From Sulfitobacter maritimus (GTDB lineage Bacteria > Pseudomonadota > Alphaproteobacteria > Rhodobacterales > Rhodobacteraceae), in NCBI RefSeq assembly GCF_013346665.1, contig NZ_JABVBB010000021.1, forward strand, positions 372,001-436,000: a stretch of DNA of 64,000 nucleotides, written 5' to 3'. The translations under genes were made by a program, and so were the position numbers. Positions 8,026 through 17,363 of this stretch are shown piece after piece (position 1 is the first letter of the stretch; each line of letters begins with the position of its first letter). Below the pieces are notes generated by a model. The model made no database searches, was not told the origin of the DNA, and saw only the letters and a list, made by a program, of their open reading frames with translations.

Positions 8026-8164
8026 CCTCGCGATCTTCTGCGAGGTTTCATTCGGGCGCAAGCGCCAACCCGTCCCATCTCTACACCGTTCCTGAAAACC
8101 CCGGCCCCACTTGCCCTTATCTGCGCGCAGGGCTACGCCTTGGCGGTAAGTGAGGAACAGTGAC

Positions 8165-9376
8165 ATGATCGACGACAGACGCGCAAAGCGCAATGTGGCG
8201 GTGCTGGTGACAGCGCAGGCTTTTCTTGGGGCGCAGATGCCGATGATCTTTCTTGTTGGCGGGCTTGCCGGGCAATCGCTGGCCACCAATGTCTGCCTTG
8301 CGACCTTGCCGATCTCGATGATCGTTCTGGGCTCCATGCTGTCGGCCACGCCAGTCTCGGCGATCATGCAGCGGTTTGGCCGTCGCGCGGGGTTCTTCCT
8401 TGGGGCTTTGGGTGGTGCTGCGGGGGCGGCACTGGCGGCCTATGGGCTCTATCTGTCGTCCTTTCCGGTGTTCCTTGCGGGCTCTTTGCTGACCGGCGTC
8501 TACATGTCTGCGCAAGGGTTCTACCGGTTTGCCGCCGCCGACACCGCGTCAGACGACTTCCGGCCCAAGGCGATTTCCTATGTCATGGCCGGGGGGTTGG
8601 TCTCTGCCGTGCTGGGGCCGCAACTGGCCAATGCGACTTCTGAGAGTTTCGTCGTGCCGTTTTTGGGGACTTATATGGCCGTGGTGCTGGTCAATGTGGT
8701 CGGCGCCTTGCTGTTTTTGTTTCTCGACATTCCAAAGCCGCCTGTGCCTGCCCATGATGCGCCCAAGGGCCGCAGCCGTTGGGAATTGCTGACCACCCCG
8801 CGCATCGCCGTCGCGGTAATCTGTGCCATGGTGTCTTATGCGCTGATGAACCTTGTGATGACCTCGACCCCGCTGGCCGTCGTGGGCTGCGGGTATAGTC
8901 AGGACAACGCGGGCTATGTGGTGACCGGCCATGTGCTGGCGATGTTCGCGCCGTCGTTCTTTACCGGCCATTTGATTTCGCGCTTTGGCGTAGAGCGGAT
9001 CATGGGGCTGGGCATTGCAATCCTCGCGGCGGCTGGTTTGGTGGCTTTGCAAGGGGTCGAGCTGGGTAACTTCTTTGTTGCCTTGATCCTGCTCGGACTG
9101 GGCTGGAACTTCGGTTTTATCGGCGCGACCACAATGCTCGCGGGTGCGCATGAGCCGCATGAGCGGGGGCGGATGCAGGGGTTGAATGATCTGCTGGTCT
9201 TTGGCGGTGTGACGGTCGCCTCGCTGGCCTCGGGCGGGTTGATGAACTGCTCAGGCGGCACAGCGCAAGAAGGTTGGGCGGCGGTGAACCTCGCCATGGT
9301 GCCTTTCCTTGTGCTGGCGGGCGGGTCACTGATCTGGCTGGTGATGCGCAAGCGGCGGGAGGCCCGGCTTACCTAA
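8165..9376 (+). CDS. MFS transporter
   Basis: A 403-residue major facilitator with about 12 hydrophobic segments. The first helix begins near residue 10 (NVAVLVTAQAFLGAQMPMIFLVGGLAGQ), an FGRRAGFFLGALGG stretch matches the 2-3 loop, and a loop rich in charged residues near 185-200 separates the halves. GAGG precedes the ATG at 8165; a GTG five codons earlier is less likely. It is divergent from cobK and converges on the phytoene-synthase-like gene. Substrate unknown; the lack of a binding-protein partner and the family resemblance suggest a drug or metabolite exporter. Confidence 0.85.
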   Translation: MIDDRRAKRNVAVLVTAQAFLGAQMPMIFLVGGLAGQSLATNVCLATLPISMIVLGSMLSATPVSAIMQRFGRRAGFFLGALGGAAGAALAAYGLYLSSFPVFLAGSLLTGVYMSAQGFYRFAAADTASDDFRPKAISYVMAGGLVSAVLGPQLANATSESFVVPFLGTYMAVVLVNVVGALLFLFLDIPKPPVPAHDAPKGRSRWELLTTPRIAVAVICAMVSYALMNLVMTSTPLAVVGCGYSQDNAGYVVTGHVLAMFAPSFFTGHLISRFGVERIMGLGIAILAAAGLVALQGVELGNFFVALILLGLGWNFGFIGATTMLAGAHEPHERGRMQGLNDLLVFGGVTVASLASGGLMNCSGGTAQEGWAAVNLAMVPFLVLAGGSLIWLVMRKRREARLT

Positions 9377-9383
9377 GTCGGAG

Positions 9384-10148
9384 CTACCAACGCGAGACCA
9401 GCGCCCGCAGTGCGAAATGGCGTCGGGGGTCGGGCAATGCGGCCTCTGAAACTTTCTGTGGCGCAGCGGCAGCCGCGCGCAGCACTGGTCCGGCATGGGC
9501 AGCAGGAAGAAGCGCCATCTGCGCTTGCCCCTCAACCTTGCTGCGGTTCGCACGCGCCGCCCGCAGCCTGTCGAGCGCCCCCTGCGCCAAGGTAGAGACA
9601 CCCTGAGACGTGCCATCAAGCAAAGGCACCCGCCCCGCCTCTTCCAGCGTGGGAATGGCACAGAGCCATGCCGCGATGCCGGTCGCATAGGCCGCATCAC
9701 GGACAACACCTTCGTCCGCAGTGCCAAGCCGACGGGCTGCGACCCACATCAGGTGACCGGCCGTCTGGTCGATATAGCGCTCAAAATGAGCGGCGTCCTC
9801 AAACGGGTCTTTGTAAATGTCCCAACGGCGTGCGGCGACGAGTTCATCTAGCAGCCGGGCGTCATCGGCTGTAATGGCACTGGCCAAGGGCGTGGTGACC
9901 TCATGGCGGCGCACCGGCTTGCCCTCAGCGATTTCTTCCAGCGCGTCGCGCCACCATTGCAGCCGCATTTCAGCGATCATGGTTTCTTGGGTCACCCAAG
10001 GGGCGCGGGCGACCTCGACGTTGAAGGCATAAAGCGGAAACAGCAGCTTGCGCAGGTCCACCGGGGCCGCCATCGCCGCGCGAAACCGCCATGGATCGCC
10101 GCGCTCGACGAGCGCAGCGCAGGCGTTCAGGTCAGCGTCAAAGGTCAT
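9384..10148 (-). CDS. Squalene/phytoene synthase-like protein (NDUFAF6-type)
   Basis: A 254-residue member of the trans-isoprenyl diphosphate synthase fold. The segment LFPLYAFNVEVARAPWV followed by EMRLQWWRDALEEI is typical of the NDUFAF6-like branch, whose eukaryotic members help assemble respiratory complex I. The second Asp-rich motif of true phytoene/squalene synthases (Gln-x-x-Asn-x-x-Arg-Asp) is not present: the corresponding YATGIAAWLCAIPTLEEAGR has no Asp pair. There is no carotenoid cluster around it. I infer a non-catalytic assembly factor; confidence in the fold is high, in the role moderate. It overlaps the methyltransferase upstream by four bases. Confidence 0.8.
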   Translation of the reverse strand: MTFDADLNACAALVERGDPWRFRAAMAAPVDLRKLLFPLYAFNVEVARAPWVTQETMIAEMRLQWWRDALEEIAEGKPVRRHEVTTPLASAITADDARLLDELVAARRWDIYKDPFEDAAHFERYIDQTAGHLMWVAARRLGTADEGVVRDAAYATGIAAWLCAIPTLEEAGRVPLLDGTSQGVSTLAQGALDRLRAARANRSKVEGQAQMALLPAAHAGPVLRAAAAAPQKVSEAALPDPRRHFALRALVSRW

Positions 10149-10867
10149 ACCGGGCGGGCCACGGTTAAAAGATAGCCAAATTCATCCCGGTGCGCGCGCC
10201 AGCAGGCGATTTCCGCTTCGGCCTCATCCAATACCTGTGCCAGCGGCCTTTCGGCACCGGAGCGCAGCCGTTCGATCCGGGCCTCCAGCGGGGTGTAGTA
10301 ATTCTCCCAAGCCTCATCGGACAGCAGCCGGGTGGCGATCACCTCATAGCCTGCGGCCTCGACCCGCTCCGCGATCCCCGCACCATCGCTCATCGCTGGA
10401 TAGCTGTCCCAATGTTTGCGCGCGGCATCTGATGGCGTGTCGGTCAGCCAACAGGGTTCAGAGAAGGCCACGACGCCGCCCTCGCGCAACGACTTGCGCC
10501 AGCGGGTCAAGGCCTCTGTCACCCCAAGGAAATAGACCGCACCTGCGCACCAGATTAGATCGTAGTCATTGGCAATTGCGGCCATATCCGCGCATAGCAA
10601 GGTGACATTCGCATCTGCCACAAAACGCCCCCGCGCGGCATCTACGAAATGCGCGGTCTTATCAAGCGCGGTGACATGGCCCTGCGGCAGCGTCGCCCGC
10701 AACGCGCCGATGTCGCTGCCGGGTCCGCAGGCGACATCCGCAATCTCGGCCCGGGCGGGCAGATCGGCCTGCGCCACGGCCCAAACCACATCCGCAGGTT
10801 CGCCCGGCCCTTCACGCGGCAGGTCGCGGTGCAGCGTGAAAAAAGCGGTCATATCGTTGTCAGTCAT
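10145..10867 (-). CDS. Class I SAM-dependent methyltransferase
   Basis: A 240-residue protein with a Rossmann methyltransferase core. Motif I is IADVACGPGSDIG (about residues 41-53), an acidic motif II follows at TALDKTAHF, and YDLIWCAGAVYFLGV matches motif IV. The family often methylates small molecules. It lies between cimA and the phytoene-synthase-like gene with four-base overlaps on both sides, so the three form one operon. The substrate cannot be named. Confidence 0.82.
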   Translation of the reverse strand: MTDNDMTAFFTLHRDLPREGPGEPADVVWAVAQADLPARAEIADVACGPGSDIGALRATLPQGHVTALDKTAHFVDAARGRFVADANVTLLCADMAAIANDYDLIWCAGAVYFLGVTEALTRWRKSLREGGVVAFSEPCWLTDTPSDAARKHWDSYPAMSDGAGIAERVEAAGYEVIATRLLSDEAWENYYTPLEARIERLRSGAERPLAQVLDEAEAEIACWRAHRDEFGYLLTVARPV

Positions 10868-12480
10868 TCAGCGTGGTCCCGGATCAGTTTCCAACGAATT
10901 GCATCAAGCAGCGCCTCGAAAGAGGCATCAAGTATGTTCGCGCTGACCCCAACCGTGGACCAGCGCCGCCCCTGCCCGTCTTCGCTGTCGATGATGACGC
11001 GGGTTGTGGCTTCGGTGCCGCCTTGGGTGATGCGCACTTTGAAGTCAACCAATCGCATGTCGTCCAAAAGGCTGCTGTATTTGCCCAAGTCTTTGACCAA
11101 TGCTTTTGACAGCGCGTTGACCGGGCCACGGTCAGACCCATCCGCATCAAGCGACTCCGAGACCGACAGACGCTTCTCGCCGTCGACGTTAACCACAACA
11201 ACCGCTTCCGACAGGCTGACCATCCGGCCTTCTGCGTTGCGGCGGCGTTCCACCGTGACCCGGTAGCGTTCGACTTCGAAAAGATGGGGCAACTGGCCCA
11301 TGACCTCACGCGCGAGCAGCTCGAAACTCGCCTGCGCCGTGTCATAGGCATAGCCCTGCGCCTCGCGCTCCTTCACCACCTCCAAGATTTGGCCAAGTGC
11401 CGGATCGCCCTTGGTAACGGACAGCCCAGCATCACTCAGCCGCTTGAGCAGGTTGGATTGCCCGGCTTGGTTCGACATCGGAATGATACGGGTGTTCCCG
11501 ACCAACGCGGGGTCAATATGCTCATAGGTGGTGGGGTCTTTGGCAATGGCGCTGGCGTGCAGCCCCGCCTTATGCGCAAAGGCCGAAGACCCCACAAAAC
11601 CCGCCTGTTTCATCGGCACCCGGTTGAGGATCTCGTCTAACATCCGACTGATGCGCGTCAGACCGCGCAGCGCGTCATGCGTAACACCGGTCTCATAGCG
11701 GCTGGCATAGGGGTCTTTTAGCAGCAGGATTGGGATCAGCGTGGTCAGGTTGGCATTGCCGCAACGCTCGCCCAGACCGTTCAGCGTGCCTTGAATTTGC
11801 CGCGCCCCGGCGTCGACGGCGGCCAATGTGCAGGCGACGGCGTTTTCGGTGTCATCATGGGTGTGGATGCCCAGCCGATCACCGGGGATGCCTGCGGCGA
11901 TCACTTCGCGCGTGATACGGCCAATCTCTTCGGGCAGCGTGCCGCCATTGGTGTCACACAGGACAATCCAACGCGCACCCGCTTCATATGCGGCGCGGAT
12001 CGCCTCAAGCGCGTAGTCCGGGTTCGCCTTATAGCCGTCAAAGAAATGTTCAGCATCAAACAACGCCTCGCGCCCCTGCGCGACCAGATGGGCGACGGAT
12101 TTGGCAATGTTCTCGGTGTTTTCTTCGAGCGTGATGCCGAGGGCGGTCTTGACGTGGAAATCATGGGTCTTGCCGACGATACAAACCGATTGCGTCCCGG
12201 CGTTAAGCACGGCGGCCAAGACATCGTCATTCTGTGCCGACATCCCTGCGCGTTTGGTCATGCCAAAGGCGGTGAGCCGTGCCTGTGTATCCGGGGCCGC
12301 GTTAAAAAAGGCGCTGTCGGTGGGGTTCGCACCGGGCCAGCCGCCTTCAATATAGTCCACCCCGAGCGTGTCGAGGGCGCTGGCGATCTGGCGCTTCTCG
12401 TCGGTCGAGAATTGCACGCCTTGGGTCTGCTGCCCATCGCGCAGGGTGGTGTCGTAGATGGTGAGGCGTTCGCGGGTCAT
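10864..12480 (-). CDS. cimA: Citramalate synthase
   Basis: A 538-residue enzyme of the isopropylmalate/homocitrate synthase family. It opens with LTIYDTTLRDGQQTQGVQFS (catalytic metal-site Arg and Asp), has HTHDDTENAVACTLAAVDAG with the metal-binding His-x-His, and a C-terminal LeuA-type allosteric domain from about residue 390. Its sequence is of the long CimA type (start IYDTTLRDGQQ, then YIEGGWPGANPTD) rather than LeuA. It condenses pyruvate and acetyl-CoA to citramalate for 2-oxobutyrate and isoleucine. It heads the operon with the methyltransferase and NDUFAF6-like genes. Its upstream region contains the large inverted repeat described separately. Confidence 0.9.
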   Translation of the reverse strand: MTRERLTIYDTTLRDGQQTQGVQFSTDEKRQIASALDTLGVDYIEGGWPGANPTDSAFFNAAPDTQARLTAFGMTKRAGMSAQNDDVLAAVLNAGTQSVCIVGKTHDFHVKTALGITLEENTENIAKSVAHLVAQGREALFDAEHFFDGYKANPDYALEAIRAAYEAGARWIVLCDTNGGTLPEEIGRITREVIAAGIPGDRLGIHTHDDTENAVACTLAAVDAGARQIQGTLNGLGERCGNANLTTLIPILLLKDPYASRYETGVTHDALRGLTRISRMLDEILNRVPMKQAGFVGSSAFAHKAGLHASAIAKDPTTYEHIDPALVGNTRIIPMSNQAGQSNLLKRLSDAGLSVTKGDPALGQILEVVKEREAQGYAYDTAQASFELLAREVMGQLPHLFEVERYRVTVERRRNAEGRMVSLSEAVVVVNVDGEKRLSVSESLDADGSDRGPVNALSKALVKDLGKYSSLLDDMRLVDFKVRITQGGTEATTRVIIDSEDGQGRRWSTVGVSANILDASFEALLDAIRWKLIRDHAE

Positions 12481-12512
12481 AGGGCGGCCCCATACTGATG
12501 GCCTTCACAACA

Positions 12513-12655
12513 GGCGCGCAGGTGCCATGCCCGACCCTGGGGGGGCCACGTCGAATAGAACAACCGGCTGTTTTTCGGACTTTGGCCACAACGCGCGCGA
12601 GAGGTGTTGCAAGATGCCCTCCCGGGGGGGAGGTCGGGCATGGCACCTGCGCGCC
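12513..12655. repeat. 24-bp perfect inverted repeat, 95-base spacer
   Basis: The left arm 12513-12536 begins GGCGCGCAGG and ends GCCCGACC; the right arm 12632-12655 is its exact reverse complement. The 95-base spacer holds GC-rich runs and a nested hairpin (CCTCCC-CCCC-GGGAGG on the minus strand) next to the right arm. The element fills most of the gap between cysS and cimA, both read leftward, so it would be transcribed ahead of cimA. No transposase or open reading frame is inside. It may be a pair of inverted copies of a dispersed palindromic repeat, or a long-range RNA stem acting as a leader. Confidence 0.85.
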
Positions 12656-12676
12656 GGGCGGTGATTGCAGTTAAGG

Positions 12677-14047
12677 TCACAATACCCCCTCCAACTGGCT
12701 GCGATCGAAACCGGGAGGCGGGGTCAGCTTCACCCCATCCTTGCTCATCTGCACTTCGATACCCACCGAGGTCAGCGCCGTTTTGATCCGATCCACCTCG
12801 GCAAAATCCTTGGTCTCCATCGCCGTCGCACGCGCATCGCTAAGGAAGGCTTCAATGTCGCTGAGATCCAGTGCCTGCACCGCTGCCCATTCTGGGATCA
12901 GCTCATCCATCAGCCCTAACAGCGTGAGCGCCCCGCGCAGTCGGACTGTATCGCCCGCGTTCGACAGACGGTGACATTCGGTCAGCGCACCGTGGGTGTT
13001 AAGATCATCGGCCAAGAGCGCAACCAGTTCAGGACCAGGAACCGCCGCTTCGGCCTCAGCCGCTTGAAGATACCATTTGCGCAGGGTCTTCTCGGCTTCC
13101 TCGCGCTTCTTCTCGGTCCAGTCCATCGGCTTGCGGTAATGGGTCGAAAGCATCACGAAACGGATCACCTCGCCCGGTACGCCTTGGTCCAGCAAATCAC
13201 GCACGGTAAAGAAGTTGCCTAAACTTTTGGACATCTTCTTGCCCTCGACCTGCAACATCTCATTGTGCAGCCAGTAATTGGCAAAGCCGTGGCCTGCGCA
13301 CTTCGATTGGGCGATCTCATTCTCATGATGCGGGAATTGCAGATCAATCCCGCCGCCGTGAATGTCAAATCGCTCGCCCAAGAGATCATGCGCCATGGCA
13401 GAACATTCGATATGCCAGCCCGGACGCCCCTGCCCCCAAGGCGAGTCCCAACCCGGTGCGCCCGCTTCTGAGGGTTTCCACAGGACAAAATCCATCGGGT
13501 CTTCTTTGTAAGGTGCGACTTCGACCCGCGCACCGGCGATCATATCGTCGACCGAGCGGCCGGAGAGCGCGCCATATGCGGCATATTTGCGGACCCGGAA
13601 CAACACATGGCCCTCGGCCTCATAAGCGTAGCCGTCATCAATCAGCCCTCGGATCATAGCGACCATCTGTGGGACATATTGTGTGGCGCGGGGCATGTGG
13701 TCAGGCTCCAACGCGCCGACGGCGGCCATGTCGTCCAGATACCACTGGGTCGTCTCGGCGGTGATTTCGCCAATGCTGCGCCCGCTTTCAGCAGCGCGGG
13801 CGTTAATCTTGTCGTCCACATCCGTAAAGTTGCGCACATAGGTGACGTGATCGGGGCCATAAACATGCCGCAGCAGACGGTAAAGCACGTCGAACACGAT
13901 CACGGGCCGTGCGTTGCCCAGATGCGCCCTATCATAGACGGTCGGGCCGCAGACATACATTCGCACATTTTCCGCATTGATCGGTGTGAAATCCTCTTTC
14001 TTTCGAGTGGCAGTGTTGTGCAGCTTGATCGTCAGGTCACGGGTCAT
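12677..14047 (-). CDS. cysS: Cysteine--tRNA ligase
   Basis: A 456-residue class I aminoacyl-tRNA synthetase charging tRNA-Cys. [19 protein letters not shown] carries the zinc-binding Cys and the HIGH-like HLGN. The KMSKS loop is present as [10 protein letters not shown], and the DALR-type anticodon region fills the C-terminus. The start at 14047 ([12 protein letters not shown]) follows an AAGGA ten bases upstream and matches the family; 13 more codons upstream are not needed. It is single-copy here and apparently monocistronic. Confidence 0.95.
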   Translation of the reverse strand: MTRDLTIKLHNTATRKKEDFTPINAENVRMYVCGPTVYDRAHLGNARPVIVFDVLYRLLRHVYGPDHVTYVRNFTDVDDKINARAAESGRSIGEITAETTQWYLDDMAAVGALEPDHMPRATQYVPQMVAMIRGLIDDGYAYEAEGHVLFRVRKYAAYGALSGRSVDDMIAGARVEVAPYKEDPMDFVLWKPSEAGAPGWDSPWGQGRPGWHIECSAMAHDLLGERFDIHGGGIDLQFPHHENEIAQSKCAGHGFANYWLHNEMLQVEGKKMSKSLGNFFTVRDLLDQGVPGEVIRFVMLSTHYRKPMDWTEKKREEAEKTLRKWYLQAAEAEAAVPGPELVALLADDLNTHGALTECHRLSNAGDTVRLRGALTLLGLMDELIPEWAAVQALDLSDIEAFLSDARATAMETKDFAEVDRIKTALTSVGIEVQMSKDGVKLTPPPGFDRSQLEGVL

Positions 14048-14259
14048 GGGCAGGCGTCCTTGCGCGGTGTGACGCGGGCTTGGCATAGTTTGGTCAGAAT
14101 GGGAATGACGTGAACAGCAGCCCGCGAGAATGTCTCAGCGGGTAATGCAGCAAATAATGAGCGTTGCGGTGTTCATGAAAGGCTTGTAGCAAGCGCACCG
14201 TCCCGCGCCAAGACCTGCGTTGAACGATATTTGACCGCGTTTCGCGTAGCGCTGACCAT

Positions 14260-14291
14260 AAAAAAGGGCCGGCCCCTTTCGAAGCCGACCC
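14260..14291 (-). terminator. Rho-independent terminator of the outer-membrane protein gene
   Basis: Read leftward, GGGTCGGC and GCCGGCCC form an eight-pair stem (one G-T wobble) with a ten-base loop, followed directly by six Ts. It lies about 35 bases after the stop of the gene at 14325. Confidence 0.75.
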
Positions 14292-14324
14292 CAAAATCCG
14301 CGCGAGAAACCTCGCAAGGATAGA

Positions 14325-14924
14325 TTAGAAGCGCATGGAACCGCGCAGCGAGATGGTTGTCGCGTCCAGATCGTTGCCGGCTGTTCCGCCTACGTCGTCA
14401 AACTTGTGCTGCAGAACTTCACCACCGATGGTGTACTGATCGGTGACTTTGTATGTCACGCCCAGACCTGCAAAGGGACCGGTTTCATCACCAACACTAG
14501 TGTCAGCGCGGGCTGCACCGGCTGTTGCATAGACCAGCGTGTTGCCGAAGTCGTAACCAGCTTTCAGCTTGGCGCGTGCGACGGAGTCGACATTTGCCGC
14601 TCCATTGCCGAGATCGATGTCGGTCTTGTCGTAGTCCAGTTCACCACCCAGTACGAATGTACCGAAGTCGTAGTCGTAACCGGCGTGCACACCGTAGGAA
14701 GTATCGTCACCGTCCAACTGACCGGAATCGCTGTCCACATCGGTGCGGCCAACCTGCAAACCGCCGTAGAACCCTGTCCAGTCGCTACCAGTCGCAACAG
14801 GTGTAGGCGCGGGAGTGTAGACGGGTGCTTCTACGGGTGCGGTTTCCAAAGAACCGGCTGTAGCGACACCGGCCAGGCCGGATGCGATCAGGGCGAGGCT
14901 GGAGATAGTTGTAATGCGTTTCAT
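14325..14924 (-). CDS. Small outer-membrane beta-barrel protein
   Basis: A 199-residue secreted protein. The N-terminus MKRITTISSLALIASGLAGV is a clear signal peptide, probably cut after Ala at about residue 23 (VATAG). A Pro-rich stretch follows. Then come alternating strands such as DWTGFYGGLQVGRTD, SYGVHAGYDYDFGTFVLGGELDYDKTDID and KLKAGYDFGNTLVYATAGAARADTS, ending in the outer-membrane signature ISLRGSMRF with terminal Phe. This is the OmpA/opacity-type eight-strand barrel found in rhizobia and roseobacters. AAGGAG precedes the ATG, and a strong terminator follows, so it is monocistronic. Function probably structural or adhesive; not provable. Confidence 0.85.
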   Translation of the reverse strand: MKRITTISSLALIASGLAGVATAGSLETAPVEAPVYTPAPTPVATGSDWTGFYGGLQVGRTDVDSDSGQLDGDDTSYGVHAGYDYDFGTFVLGGELDYDKTDIDLGNGAANVDSVARAKLKAGYDFGNTLVYATAGAARADTSVGDETGPFAGLGVTYKVTDQYTIGGEVLQHKFDDVGGTAGNDLDATTISLRGSMRF

Positions 14925-15260
14925 GTTCTGCTCCTTAGTTACAGGTGATTGCCTACGCTCATTGGCGCAGGGTCACTCACGCAACGCCCCATATAGGTTC
15001 CGGTTTCCTAAAATTCACATCACGGAACTGCGATCAGCGCTTTGTCGCACATTTGCAACAGAGGGGCGGGCCGAGGTCCGCCTGAGGACGGGTGAGCCGA
15101 GTGAAAGCCGATTGCAAAGCGATCCATTTTATGGCCAAGGCTTCAAACTTGCGGCTCGAATCTTGGGGACCCCGATACAGACTTGAATGCCGGGCGCTTG
15201 CCTTATAGCGCAAAGCGTTATCTGCTTGATGTGGCAGTCTTAAGGAGCAGGCGCGGGCAT
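14925..15260. promoter_or_regulatory. Divergent gap, outer-membrane protein / cardiolipin synthase
   Basis: About 335 bases between divergent genes. It holds the AAGGAG for the leftward gene and an AAGGAG at 15242-15247 for the rightward one. I see no other gene, tRNA or strong hairpin in it. Confidence 0.35.
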
Positions 15261-16631
15261 ATGTCCTGGATTACTACCCATCTGGAAATCGTCGTCATCG
15301 TGTTGCTCACGCTGCTTACAGCGGTCGTGATCTTGCAACAACGGCGGACGCCTCAATCCACAGCGGCATGGCTCTTGGCGATCATCGTGCTGCCATGGGT
15401 CGCGGTGCCTTTGTTTCTGGGCTTAGGCTTTCGTAAACAGTCGACACGCTATTCCCCTGTGCATTTCCTAAAGGGTGACACGGGTGGGCCACCGCCACGC
15501 CCTGTGCATACGCTGGATGCCACCATGCAGTATTTCGGTCTGCCTGCTGCTGCGCCGGGGCAGAACCTGCGGCTGCTCGCCGATCCTGTCGCGGCTCATG
15601 AAGCCGTACTGGCGCTCGTTAATGGTGCCGAGAAATCAATCGATGCGCTGTTTTATATCGTTAGCAATGACGCCACCGGGGTCGCCTTTGTCGATGCACT
15701 GACCGAGCGGGCAAAGGCAGGAGTTAAGGTGCGCCTGCTGATGGACCGGCTTGGCACCTTTCGCGGACCACCTGCCGCGCTGCGGCGTCTGCGGGCTGCG
15801 GGGGGCGACGTGCGTTTTTATTCGCCGCTGCTTCAGGTGCCGGGCTCTGGCCATTTGAACCTGCGCAACCACCGCAAGATGATCATCGCCGATGACGCTC
15901 GTGTGTTCTCAGGCGGCATGAACATCGGCGCGCATTACCTTGGCCCTATGGCGCTGGAGGACGGCTGGGCCGATCTGGCATTCCTGCTTGAAGGTCGCGC
16001 GGTGCAGAGTTTTGGAGATGTCTTTCGATCAGACTGGGAGGTCGCCAGTGGCGAAAAGTTGGAGCCCACGCCGTTGGTTCCCACGCATACCGGCGGCAAC
16101 GCCACTGTGCAGCTGGTGCCATCCGGCCCTGACATTGCTGAAGACCCGCTGCATGACGGCCTAATCCGCGCCTTGCATCTGGCGGAATCGCGGATATGGC
16201 TGGTCACCCCCTATTTTGTCCCCACCGAAGCGCTTGGCGCCGCGCTCACCACTGCCGCACGGCGCGGGGTTGATGTGCGTGTGCTGGTGCCTGATCGGTC
16301 CAACCAACGACTCGCGGACTTTGCGCGGGGCGCCTATCTGCGCGACCTGCACGATGCGGGCGGTCATGTGCTTTATTACCAGCCCGGGATGATCCATGCG
16401 AAAGCCGGGATCATCGACGACATGGGTTTTGTCGGAACGGCTAATTTCGACGTGCGCAGCATGCTCTTAAACTTTGAGATCATGCTCTTGATCTACGACG
16501 CTGGCACCGTAGGTAGCCTCTGTGATTGGTTTGAACATCTGTCGGAACATTGCGCGATGGAGAAACCCCCAACTGGCATGGCCCGAAAAGTGGCCGAAGG
16601 CCTGTTCCGTCTTGGAGCTCCTGTCCTATGA
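15261..16631 (+). CDS. cls: Cardiolipin synthase, phospholipase D family
   Basis: A 456-residue membrane enzyme joining phosphatidylglycerols to cardiolipin. Two N-terminal membrane helices (about 6-26 and 38-57) precede two phospholipase-D domains. The first HKD motif is HLNLRNHRKMIIADD, with GGMNIG after it; the second is HAKAGIIDDMGFVGTANFD. The ATG at 15261 gives the normal family N-terminus; an upstream ATG would add 26 residues before the first helix. It overlaps the next gene by ATGA, so the two are translated together. Confidence 0.88.
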   Translation: MSWITTHLEIVVIVLLTLLTAVVILQQRRTPQSTAAWLLAIIVLPWVAVPLFLGLGFRKQSTRYSPVHFLKGDTGGPPPRPVHTLDATMQYFGLPAAAPGQNLRLLADPVAAHEAVLALVNGAEKSIDALFYIVSNDATGVAFVDALTERAKAGVKVRLLMDRLGTFRGPPAALRRLRAAGGDVRFYSPLLQVPGSGHLNLRNHRKMIIADDARVFSGGMNIGAHYLGPMALEDGWADLAFLLEGRAVQSFGDVFRSDWEVASGEKLEPTPLVPTHTGGNATVQLVPSGPDIAEDPLHDGLIRALHLAESRIWLVTPYFVPTEALGAALTTAARRGVDVRVLVPDRSNQRLADFARGAYLRDLHDAGGHVLYYQPGMIHAKAGIIDDMGFVGTANFDVRSMLLNFEIMLLIYDAGTVGSLCDWFEHLSEHCAMEKPPTGMARKVAEGLFRLGAPVL

Positions 16632-17338
16632 TCCCACCCGCAGCGCCCCAGACCCTCCGTGTCGTCAGCTATAACATTCGCAAGGCACTGGGCACAGACC
16701 GCCGTCGCGACCCGGAACGGATTATGCGCATCATACGCGGGATGCATGCTGATGTGGTGATCCTGCAAGAAGCCGACCGCCGCCGTGCGCCGCGCCCTTC
16801 GGCCCTGCCCCTTGAGCGCGTGGAGGCGGCCACTGGTCTGCGCCCTGTCCCGACCCCAAGTGACGTCAGCATCGGCTGGCATGGCAACGCGATCTTGGTC
16901 CGTCCCTCTACGCGGATTGACCATGTGGCCCATCTCACCCTGCCGGGGGTAGAGCCGCGCGGGGCGATGGTGGCTGACCTACATCAGGGGGCGAGGAAAA
17001 TTCGGGTGATTGCCTCCCATCTCGGCCTGCTGCGCCCCTCGCGCAAAGAGCAGCTTAGCGCCATGATCGCCCATCTTGACGCCTGCGACGCCTGCCCGAC
17101 CCTGATCGCCGGTGACCTGAACGAATGGTCGCAAAAGGTGGGGCTGGGCCGCTTGGCCAAACGCTTTACCATCCACGCGCCGGGCAAGAGCTATCACGCA
17201 AGGCTCCCGGTGGCCTTTTTGGATCGGATCGCCTTGGATCAACATCTGGAAGTGCGGCAAGGTGGGGTGGTCGAGACTGCGCAGACACGGCAAGCCTCAG
17301 ATCACCTGCCGATCTGGTTGGACGTAGCGCATCGGTAG
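16628..17338 (+). CDS. Endonuclease/exonuclease/phosphatase family protein
   Basis: A 236-residue EEP-fold hydrolase. The fold's marks are in order: VVSYNIRKALG near residue 12, the metal Glu in VILQEADRR, a His in IASHLGLL, GDLNEWS and the final SDHLPIW. The fold covers nucleases, inositol phosphatases and sphingomyelinases. Coupling to cls by a four-base overlap, and the pairing of PLD and EEP proteins in other proteobacteria, suggest a phospholipid-related or DNA-related role, but this is inference. Confidence 0.85.
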   Translation: MIPPAAPQTLRVVSYNIRKALGTDRRRDPERIMRIIRGMHADVVILQEADRRRAPRPSALPLERVEAATGLRPVPTPSDVSIGWHGNAILVRPSTRIDHVAHLTLPGVEPRGAMVADLHQGARKIRVIASHLGLLRPSRKEQLSAMIAHLDACDACPTLIAGDLNEWSQKVGLGRLAKRFTIHAPGKSYHARLPVAFLDRIALDQHLEVRQGGVVETAQTRQASDHLPIWLDVAHR

Positions 17339-17363
17339 CGCGCTTTGGATCGGCGCGAAACCG

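Noticed and set aside
12513..12655. Inverted repeat as ends of an insertion sequence
   Set aside because: The interior is only 95 bases with no transposase, and no target-site duplication is visible at the outer edges.
12477..12680. Short open frames across the 24-bp inverted repeat
   Set aside because: They arise because both arms read openly in both directions; composition is not protein-like and no ribosome binding site is present.
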